Source of the DNA: Vanessa cardui
Taxonomy: Eukaryota > Arthropoda > Insecta > Lepidoptera > Nymphalidae
Direction of reading: 5' to 3'
NCBI RefSeq assembly: GCF_905220365.1
Contig: NC_061138.1
Location: 10,121,814-10,185,813 of the forward strand
DNA length: 64,000 nucleotides
Positions 36,028 through 46,800 of the stretch are shown here, piece by piece. The stretch's first letter is position 1, and each line of letters begins with the position of its first letter. The translations under genes were made by a program, and so were the position numbers. The notes beneath the pieces were generated by a model that was given only the letters and a program-made list of their open reading frames with translations, ran no database searches and was not told the DNA's origin.

Positions 36028-39000
36028 TTTTTTATTTATTTATTTATTTGTAAGTAAGTGAAACAAACAGCATATTTTATATTACATAAAACTTATAAAC
36101 CTTAAATAACACACATGCCAATACAGTTTCCACAAATAATTAATCTGGAAGTGAACATATATATAAAAAAGATAAAACAGTGAAATTATAAATGTATGGT
36201 AATTAAAAAAAAAAAAACAAAAATCTAACAACTGTATGAATGTATATAAACCAAACTTATATCATGTGAAATATGAAAAAGGAAAAAAAAGTTAATAACA
36301 AATCTTAATCTAATTATTTCTAAGTATCGAGTTAAACTTACTGAGACCGCTGCTGAACAAGTCTATGTGGTTATATTCATCGTTATAGTTGCTACACGAT
36401 CTTACTATAAAACTATTTTTGTAATAATTTGTTTTATGATTTGGAGTTGCGAAAGTAGCTTTGTACCGAGCACTTAAGCGAGGACAGTTAAATAATATTT
36501 TATTTAGGAGATAAGGCGAATCTATAAGGCTGTTAATAATTTTAAATAGAAACAATTGGTCCCTATGTTCTCGTCTAGTTTTTAAGGACAGTAGAATAGG
36601 CAAAGCGTGACCAAATTTATATTTTAATTTTTTAAGAAATTTATTTTGAATTGTTTCGATTGCTTGAATATACTTAGCATAACATGGATTCCATACAGTC
36701 GATGCATATTCCAAGTGTGACCGAACGTAAGCATTATAAAGTATAATGTGTGTATTAGGGTTCCTAAAGTCAGTACCTTGCCTGAAGATGAAGCCCAACA
36801 TTTGGTAAGATTTTAGAGTAATTTTTTCAATATGCTTATCGAACACGAGTTGGCTATCAAGGTGTACACCAAGATCCCGTACCTCAGTTACCCTTCGCAA
36901 TTTAACACCAAACATTGAATAATTAAAAGAGTGTTGCATTTTTTTCCTTGAAAATGTTATAATACAACATTTAGCTAAATTTAGTTGTAAACCATTAGAT
37001 TTGCAGTACTGTCCTAACCTATTTAGATCATTTTGGAGTTCGATACAATCCTGGTTATCTCTTATAACTTTGAAAATTTTTGTATCATCGGCATAGAGTA
37101 AAAACTGTGAGTTTAAGAAGCAGGATGTTAAGTCATTGATAAAGACGTTAAATAATAAGGGACCAAGGTGGGAACCCTGAGGCACACCGGATGTTATAGG
37201 TACAAAAGTAGAAGTAAACCCTTTAACTGCGACAGCTTGAGTACGATCACGAAGGTAGGATGTCAACCATCGCAGAAGATCGCCGTGTACACCGATGTTT
37301 TCTAGTTTTTTTTTGCAACAGATTATGAGAAATTTTATCAAAAGCTTTCGAATAATCGGTGTACACGGCATCCACCTGGTGACCATCTTCCATAGCTTTC
37401 AATACTATATCAAGAAATTCACAAAGATTTGACTCAGTTGAGCGTTTATTGATGAATCCATGTTGATTTGGTATAAGTAAAGGCCTTAATAACGGAAACA
37501 AGGTATCAAAAATATTTTTTTCAAACATCTTAGGAATCACAGACAATTTTGAAATGCCACGGTAGTTTTTAACATTATTTTTATCGCCTTGTTTAAAAAT
37601 AGGTGTGATTAAAGATTTCTTCCACTCCTGTGGCATACAACCAGTGTTCAAGGACTTTGTAAAGAGAATAGTTAAAGGAGTGCAAAGTGCCTTGCTGCAA
37701 TTTTTTAGAAAAATAGGATGTAGTCCATCTGGGCCGCTACCCTTAGATATATTCAGCTTTGAAAGATAATGCTCTACTTTGTTATTAGTAATCTCAATTG
37801 AATTTATTATTGTCTGATTGCAAGAGTTGTTAGACGATATGATCGAAGTGGACCCTGAATCCAATTCAAAAACAGAATTAAAAAAGTGATTAAACATATT
37901 CGAGATTTGTTGTCCATCAGAACTGAATTCATTATTATAATATAAAGTATCCGGCAGACTGTTATGACCTTTCTTAGATTTAATGAAAGTCCAGAAATGC
38001 TTAGAATTGAAATATATATTCTGTTCTGCTCTCTCTACGAATAAATTGTAACAATCAGTTTCAATATTTTTTGTTTGAGCCCGAAGGTCCGAAAATTTAT
38101 TGTAATCATATATTCGTCCATAAATTTTCCACTTCCTATGCCATTTTAATTTTTTATTTATTAAGGTAATTAGTGTCCGAGAGTACCAACAAGGATATTT
38201 ATTGTTTTCAGTAATTACTTTTGATGGAATAAAATGTTGTATGATCTGGTCCACGATTTGATAAAACATATCAACTGCTTCGGTTATATTTTTATTATTT
38301 AACTGAAGCTCCCAATTAACTTTGTTTAATTCAGCACTGACAACCTCATAGTCAGCCTTATGATATAAACGAACAATACGCCTATTAGGTCTTAAATTCC
38401 TTTCAATTGAACAAATATCTATCATAAGACAGAGAGCAGGGTGGTGGGCATCCTCTGGTTCAGATAAAGGGGCGGTACGAGATACATCACAGTGTAAATT
38501 TGAAAGAATTAAATCCAATAACCTACCGTTTACATTAAAAACGTGATTAAACTGACGCAAGCTATTAAAATTTATAAATGCAGATAACTGATATGTCATA
38601 ACATCCACAGAAGGATTTGAAATATTAAGAGAGTTGTTATCATCACTATATAACCAAACAGATTTACTTATGTTAAAATCACCCACCATCACAATGTCTT
38701 GACATGGATGTTGAATAATTAAGTCAGAAACAAACTCGAAAAATTCCAATTGTGACTCAGCCTGGTAACAATTTTGTGGAAAATAGCAACAGAAAAGAAA
38801 TATTGACTTATGTGGTAAATTGTGCCGTAATATAATTTTTAAGTAAGTAATATCGACATGAGGATGAGTTGGTGAAAATTCTTTTATACGCATGTCTACA
38901 GAAAATTCCTTACGAATAGCTATTAATGTTCCACCTCCTCTCTCCACATCGAGACAGTCATATTTACGGTCATTACGATATACAGTATATCGGGTATCAA

Positions 39001-39145
39001 ATAATTCCTCGTCAAAAATACCTTCCAAAAGCCACGTTTCTGTTAGGCAGATAATGTCATAGTTATGATTTAATACATTATGATAAAATTGTTTTGTCTT
39101 GGTACGTAAACCACGAACGTTGTGGTAAAAGATATTCAAAATCAT
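36028..39145 (-). mobile_element. nearly full-length jockey/CR1-like LINE (ORF2 plus 3' tail)
   Basis: The element reads on the minus strand from an endonuclease-reverse transcriptase ORF (start 39,145) to an AAAT-type simple-repeat tail (complement of 36,028-36,049). It is about 3.1 kb. No ORF1 is visible upstream; instead a threefold TACGAAATAT motif lies just outside at 39,186-39,212, so the copy is probably truncated near the ORF2 start. It is the most complete retrotransposon here. No target-site duplication was identified. Confidence 0.9.
36310..39145 (-). pseudogene. LINE ORF2: AP-type endonuclease and reverse transcriptase, one frameshift
   Basis: The first frame (39,145 to 37,247, 632 codons) starts with an AP-like endonuclease: NVRGLRTK, LTETWL, GDFN and a HHPAL segment in place of the usual SDH box. 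It continues into the reverse transcriptase (SKGSGPDG, NYRGISKLSVIPK, YTDYSKAFD). The second frame (from about 37,310 to 36,310) continues with GVPQGSHLGPLLFN, the catalytic LLYADDTK and the C-terminal tail ending SKFNSILRNN. The frame changes at a homopolymer, T9 on the plus strand at 37,306-37,314. The length and conserved motifs suggest a recent insertion with a single disabling indel, or a sequencing error in the homopolymer. Confidence 0.9.
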
Positions 39146-42100
39146 GGCGGATATAGAAAAATATACAAATATGCATTCTGTTTATTACGAAATATTACGA
39201 AATATTACGAAATTGATAATTGCTTAATCTCTAATATAAAGGTACTCAAGCTCTAACATAATTAGAGCGATAGAGTTCTATCGAAATAAAATTGGAAAAA
39301 TTGGAGCGAAATGTGACTAATAACAAGCTAACCAAGTAAATACATTTTTTCTTTACTCCTTTAAAAAACATAATTTTAAGGGGACGATTCTTATGTGTAT
39401 GTTGTTTATACCGCCAATTTTTTAAAACAAAACAATTGAATGTATAATAAAGAAAGTGAGTTCTTGTTTTATATAAGAAACTAACTACTTTTCTTTATAG
39501 AAATGTAAAACAAAATTACCGGTACTTCATGAAAATTAAAGCTTTACTTCAAAAATTTAATCACAAAGATGAAAAGATTCTCATCGTCGAGTGCAAATTT
39601 CGCTAGGTATAAATGAACCGATATTGCCGATGCGGGCTATTCAGATTTTTGCTGTGAAGTTTAAGGTCAAGTTACTCAATCAATAAATTGAAGTACCGAA
39701 TTTTTATGCAAAAAATCTGTTACATGACCTCAATTGTTTTGCTGAAATGTGTAATATATCAGATAATAACACGGAAAAAGTATCAGAATTCAAAAGTTAA
39801 TTTGTTTAAATATTCACGTAGTATGAAAAGAAACAGTGAGGTTACTGTGTCACGAACGGAAGCCTTAACTCATGTACAATGTACATACGACTCGCACCCA
39901 AAACCCCCTTAGACCAATAACGGAGTAGCATAACCGTAAACAACTTTTTCCTTATGGGGTTAGGACTCAAGAGGCAATGTAAGAGCAATTGGATATACAA
40001 TATTATTTAACTTATCCCAACCATAAGAGGAACAAAGCCCAATTAAGCAATATTTTACAATAAATTAATTATTTACTCAGTATAATTCAAGATCTATGAT
40101 AAACAGTTTGAAGAAGTTTGAATCTGGGGGCACGGCAGTGCCCCAGCCAAGTCTCGAGTGAAACGGGCACAGCCGTACCATCTTTTCTCGATTCGTTCGC
40201 CCCCCCACCCCCTATATCTTCGAAGCGGACAAAGCTAGGAGTTTTCGGTGACTAATAGTAGGTATTAGAACAAGCTTAAGTTCGCAATTACATGCCAATT
40301 GAATTAAAAGTTTAGGATTTACGATCGATCAAAGTTACACGATTTTGTCACTGACTCACTGACCGATCATCAAAAATCTAAGGTACTTCTAGCAGACTTA
40401 GAAACTTCAAATTTTGCATCAACATAGATCATTAGCCACATATAAAGGAACAATTATAAAAACATTAAAAAATAATATACCATAGAAAACAATTTTATAT
40501 TTGCGGTTTGGCAGGAACATTGTGTATGGATTTTGACTGCATTGTTAACTTTGTTCATTATTTAAGTATTCAATTGGATGAATTCATACATAGAATAGAA
40601 AATAATAAAATAAATGTAATACATAGACTATAATAAATACAAATTAATACATAATTCATAAAGTTCATAATTCTTTAAATTTTAAAGCTCCATTGTATAG
40701 CGATAAATATTGTATGCTCCGCTCGGGCTCAGGAGACAGCAATGGCTGAATATAATCGACTCCGAAGCATATATCGCCCAGACTTGTCTACCATAGAAGT
40801 AATAAAGCCTTAGAGAGGAAACAAAAGAGATAGAGATAGAGAATGGATTCTAAGCAAAGCAATAGCTGTAGTCCAAGAAATTATGAGGTCTCCTTAAAAA
40901 AAAAAAGAAATACGCTTACAAAAAATAAATGAGATCCCACCAAACATTAAATTTAAAAAAATGCCAAGCCTCTCGCTGCAGTCTTTCCATCGTAAAGTTT
41001 TGAGGTCTCATAAAAGCAAAGTCCTATTCAAATTATTATGTAGTTATAAATCAACATTTAGTAATTGTATCAATAGTTTTCTTTATATTATAATTATAGT
41101 GCCAATTTGTTTAGCCTACTTAATAATATTATGACATTATAGAATACGATCAAGAATAATTTTTTTTTTCGCCTCTTTATCCTGAGTGTGCCTGGAAATT
41201 ATAATTTTAAATATTATAACTTCATATTATATACCACACAAGTTCTGCAATATCTGCTGTGCAACAACTGGACATTGTACTAGTTTTCTATAGTAATGGT
41301 CAATCAATATAATCATCTTTAATTATAATGAAAATATAAGAAAATTGTTATATTTCTCGCAATTACTGTATTGTCCTTTAAAAACTCTGCTTTCCAATGC
41401 GATATACCGTCGGCCTCCCCGATTTCGACCAAGAGGTACATCAAAGGTGAGTAGCCATACCGAATACAAGTGTGTAAGCAAATACAGATGCACGCTCGAT
41501 TCCCTCACGAACACGCCAAATTAGGGCGCAGAACAAACGTACTGTTCGAAGCTCGGGAGTTTAAACATTACCCACATGTTTTCAAAGTTCGGGATACAAC
41601 TGGGAATTACGTTTCCTTTTTTTGCAAGACCCGGAATTGGAAAACAGAATCTCGAGATTTTCAGCTTTAAAACTAACCAACATATTAGGTATATTATATT
41701 TGGCGGATATACAAGTGGTATTTGCTATAAAATTAGGAAAGGAAAAAATAAAACAATCAAACATTTGCTTTATCCGTTCATATTTAACAAACTTAACTGG
41801 TATAAATAAAATCATTTGATAGTTAGAGTGAAGAACATTAATTAGGCGCGAAATAAAAGGATATCAATAATAGATATTACAGTAGAAAGATTACATGATT
41901 GTAACGTAAATTGTCAATAATCCTATTAAATTGTTTATTTTCATTTCTATCTACTTTACCCGAAAGTAATTACAAATTATTAACAACAAGCTAAGGAGTT
42001 ATATCTCCTAATTTTTGCGTACAATTATTAAGATTTTTTTTTAAATTTGGCTAATTTGTTTCATAAACTTTAAGTAACATTTTTAATTGTAGTAAAATAT

Positions 42101-43854
42101 GATTGTTACTTATAAGAGTATATAATTAATTTTGGAAATGATTTGTAATATTCTCTACATTTTTCAAATACAAGGATACATTTATACTTAAGAAAAAGTA
42201 TTTTCAAATAAATGTCAGAGATTACATGATATGTTAACTTGAGTTTTGTCTTTTATAAAGATTTCCAACTCAAAATTAACATAATATTTTGTTCGAATTT
42301 AATCATCATTTAAGTATCATACATTTCAATATCCCTGGCCATTATCGTTTTTAGGCCACCCCTTTCTAAAAGATGCGTACATATCACCTTTTATACTAAA
42401 ACAGCGTAACAGTTAACACAAAGACGGATATTACACATTCTGAACACCAATGAGTATTTTTATGTTTAAAATATATGTATTTTTAAACTATCCGTTTATT
42501 ATCAAACGGGTATACTTCTATGATAATAACCAACAAGAATTTTTAATAAATGTATCAATTACGAATTCTAACTTTTTTTCTATGGAGTGTAGAGTTAAGA
42601 AGTATTCACATAGGCCTTCTGAAAAAGACACGTTTATTGAAATATATCAATATAATAAAAGTTCGATGAATTGGTACTTCTGTAATTACATGGATTTATT
42701 TATTTAATTAACAGAGTCAGGTCCAGTTTTTTTTATGTCCATTGTTGAATGCAAAACATTAGCTTTCTAAAAGTTTAACCGCCTCGCTTCATCAGCGCCA
42801 TCCACATTTCATACATTTTTAGGGTCACTTTGTATAAGCAAAGATACTCCTCACCTCTACACTCCAAACGCTTTTAGGTTGTCATAATGTATTTAATCCC
42901 ATTTTATAAAAATACAGAACGTTATGATAACACATTCATATGAAAATTTAATTCTTAATTATCTGTATAAGCTTACAAATTATGTACTTCATAAAGCATA
43001 TTATAAATGATTTGAGATTCTATACTGTCATCAAAAGCTAAGTATTATAAAACATGTCGATTATATAAACTAGTTTGACCATAGACAATATTTTATTCAT
43101 ATTATGTACTGTTCATCATCGCGATTATTCGAAATTAATAAAATCATAATTCAATTTATGTGTCCGTACAACCGTCATCAGTCTGCAGCCAACATACATA
43201 GCCCTCCATATTTTATCAAAAGCTACGATCACCTACATTCATTATCACTTCGTTCCTGTACCGTACTTAATTTTATTATATATTGTCAATAAGCCAAAAA
43301 AATATCTATAAATTTATACTATCGTAGTCAAACTACATTTAGCTAGCTTCATGATGATGTCGAGGCTAGGCACCCCTTAACGTTAATTAAAACTTTTTAC
43401 GATGACATTATTATTATAAATACAAGAATACATCTTTTATGTCAATAATATATAAATGGAATTTACAATGTGTATTTCATGATTATTTAGTAAATAGAAC
43501 GTAAATAAACAAAAGAATGACGTGTTAAATTGGCGAAAACGGAAGCAAGCAACAGTATTTAACAAAGTCTGTAGGATTTCATATTATTTATATGAAATCA
43601 GACTTCAATAAAAATACAAGAAAGAATGACAAATGACTCGTTAACACGATAAACTAAAATAAATAACTTTAATAACTTCCCACGTTTGAGATAACAGCAA
43701 CTTAGCTATATACAATAAAATACTTAGCGTCATTATATAGATTACCCATTAGTTAACTGTTATGACTCGATAACTCACTATCCCAGGACTAATTCAACAA
43801 CGTTGCTTGGAAAGCAGTCTCTTTTACAAATTATTCATTTTGATTTTCGTCACT
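39146..43854. other. gene-free stretch with one GC-rich repeat-like segment
   Basis: No host coding exon recognised. The ARMC8 3' UTR must start at 43,854 and run leftward; candidate polyadenylation signals (TTTATT on the plus strand) occur at 43,272-43,277 and further away, but I cannot choose one. Confidence 0.45.
40128..40500 (+). repeat. candidate dispersed repeat with GC-rich head
   Basis: GGGGGCACGGCAGTGCCCCAG (an internal GGGGCAC/GTGCCCC hairpin), TTTTCTCGATTCGTTCGCCC and a CACTGACTCACTGACCG tract stand out from the AT-rich surroundings. The combination looks like a dispersed lepidopteran repeat, but no second copy is in the window. Confidence 0.4.
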
Positions 43855-46800
43855 CTATGTGAAGTCGTTGAACTGTGCGAGGGCTGTTTTCACTCTGCGG
43901 AAAAAAAAAACAGTTTAAAACATTTTAAGGAGAATAATATCCAAGCAAATTAAAGCAGTAAACTAGACAAATGTTTTACATGTAATTTATATTTTTATGT
44001 AATATAACACCGATATGATCAATAATAAAAGAAAAAACATTCGGTACGAATTATAAAATAATAATGGCCTACCACAAGAAATAATACTCGCAGTTGAGAA
44101 TATACATGTTTAGCTTAGTTTAAAAAATGTAATAAAGACTCACAAGTGTCGGGCTAAACTCGCCATTGCTCTCTCTTTTAGACACGCAGTAAACTAGCCC
44201 GCCAACAAGTCGGTGATGTATGCCAGCACGCCGAGGCCCGCGAGGCGCGCACAATACTCACTTCTCGTGCAGGTGGTGCGCGTCGTGCCCAATACTCACT
44301 TCTCGTGCAGGTGGTGCGCGTCGTGCACAATACTCACTTCTCGTGCAGGTGGTGCGCGTCGTGCCCAATACTCACTTCTCGTGCAGGTGGTGCGCGTCGT
44401 GCACAATACTCACTTCTCGTGCAGGTGGTGCGCGTCGTGCCCAATACTCACTTCTCGTGCAGGTGGTGCGCGTCGTGCCCAATACTCACTTCTCGTGCAG
44501 GTGGTGCGCGTCGTGCACAATACTCACTTCTCGTGCAGGTGGTGCGCGTCGTGCACAATACTCACTTCTCGTGCAGGTGGTGCGCGTCGTGCACAATACT
44601 CACTTCGCGTGCAGGTGGTGCGCGTCGTGCACAATACTCACTTCTCGTGCAGGTGGTGCGCGTCGTGCACAATACTCACTTCTCGTGCAGGTGGTGCGCG
44701 TCGTGCACAATACTCACTTCTCGTGCAGGTGGTGCGCGTCGTGCCCAATACTCACTTCTCGTGCAGGTGGTGCGCGTCGTGCCCAATACTCACTTCTCGT
44801 GCAGGTGGTGCGCGTCGTGCCCAATACTCACTTCTCGTGCAGGTGGTGCGCGTCGTGCCCAATACTCACTTCTCGTGCAGGTGGTGCGCGTCGTGCCCAA
44901 TACTCACTTCTCGTGCAGGTGGTGCGCGTCGTGCCCAATACTCACTTCTCGTGCAGGTGGTGCGCGTCGTGCCCAATACTCACTTCTCGTGCAGGTGGTG
45001 CGCGTCGTGCCCAATACTCACTTCTCGTGCAGGTGGTGCGCGTCGTGCCCAATACTCACTTCTCGTGCAGGTGGTGCGCGTCGTGCCCAATACTCACTTC
45101 TCGTGCAGGTGGTGCGCGTCGTGCCCAATACTCACTTCTCGTGCAGGTGGTGCGCGTCGTGCCCAATACTCACTTCTCGTGCAGGTGGTGCGCGTCGTGC
45201 CCAATACTCACTTCTCGTGCAGGTGGTGCGCGTCGTGCCCAATACTCACTTCTCGTGCAGGTGGTGCGCGTCGTGCCCAATACTCACTTCTCGTGCAGGT
45301 GGTGCGCGTCGTGCCCAATACTCACTTCTCGTGCAGGTGGTGCGCGTCGTGCCCAATACTCACTTCTCGTGCAGGTGGTGCGCGTCGTGCCCAATACTCA
45401 CTTCTCGTGCAGGTGGTGCGCGTCGTGCCCAATACTCACTTCTCGTGCAGGTGGTGCGCGTCGTGCCCAATACTCACTTCTCGTGCAGGTGGTGCGCGTC
45501 GTGCCCAATACTCACTTCTCGTGCAGGTGGTGCGCGTCGTGCCCAATACTCACTTCTCGTGCAGGTGGTGCGCGTCGTGCCCAATACTCACTTCTCGTGC
45601 AGGTGGTGCGCGTCGTGCCCAATACTCACTTCTCGTGCAGGTGGTGCGCGTCGTGCCCAATACTCACTTCTCGTGCAGGTGGTGCGCGTCGTGCCCAATA
45701 CTCACTTCTCGTGCAGGTGGTGCGCGTCGTGCCCAATACTCACTTCTCGTGCAGGTGGTGCGCGTCGTGCCCAATACTCACTTCTCGTGCAGGTGGTGCG
45801 CGTCGTGCCCAATACTCACTTCTCGTGCAGGTGGTGCGCGTCGTGCCCAATACTCACTTCTCGTGCAGGTGGTGCGCGTCGTGCCCAATACTCACTTCTC
45901 GTGCAGGTGGTGCGCGTCGTGCCCAATACTCACTTCTCGTGCAGGTGGTGCGCGTCGTGCCCAATACTCACTTCTCGTGCAGGTGGTGCGCGTCGTGCCC
46001 AATACTCACTTCTCGTGCAGGTGGTGCGCGTCGTGCCCAATACTCACTTCTCGTGCAGGTGGTGCGCGTCGTGCCCAATACTCACTTCTCGTGCAGGTGG
46101 TGCGCGTCGTGCCCAATACTCACTTCTCGTGCAGGTGGTGCGCGTCGTGCCGCGCGCGCAGCAGCTTGAGCGCGCGCAGCACGCCGAGGTCCGCGAGGCG
46201 CGCCTGGCGCGCGGCGGCGCCGGCCTCTCCGCGCCACACTAAGTTACCGGCCACGAATAGCGCCGCTTCCTGCAGCTTGCTCTCGGGATGTGCCTGTGAA
46301 AGTTAAAACCAAATATTAAGGGTTCTAGGCCCATGCACTCCTAATGGATCTCATGTAACCAACTTATCCAACGATTATTATATGTACTTTACCACATAGT
46401 TCAAAAAATATTCATGAGATAAAAATAATTGAATTAGGATTTAATTTCCAGAATTTCTACGTACTGCAAATATACATAGATGTTCTATGTAAATTTAACC
46501 ATAAATGTGCATTTAGCTAAGCTACGGCCTGCACTTTTGGTTTTAAAATCTGCTATTAAACTAATGATGAATAACTTCAGATAAATTTATACATTGTTAG
46601 TGTTAGTAATCATATTACTTACTAAATAATCTACAAGTTTCCTCAACACGTCCTCGTTAGCCATTATAAGATCTTTTGCCTTTTCTCCATCGCCGATATT
46701 CCCCAAAATGCACAGCGCTTGCTCTTTCACCTCAGCTGGATAGGAACCTTCTAGCACTACTATGACTGCCTGTAGACAAATTCATATCGTTATTATTTTA

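Noticed and set aside
41323..41819. Cluster of overlapping open frames on both strands
   Set aside because: Frames are short, mutually overlapping and unrelated to any family I know.
44251..46150. CRISPR-like array
   Set aside because: Units are directly adjacent with no unique spacers, and each unit is traceable to ARMC8 exon 13 plus donor.
44213..46306. Three overlapping plus-strand open frames of about 650-700 codons
   Set aside because: They are an effect of the 38-bp repeat: its length is not a multiple of 3 and it lacks stops on the plus strand, so every frame repeats the same 38-residue string. The real gene is on the minus strand.
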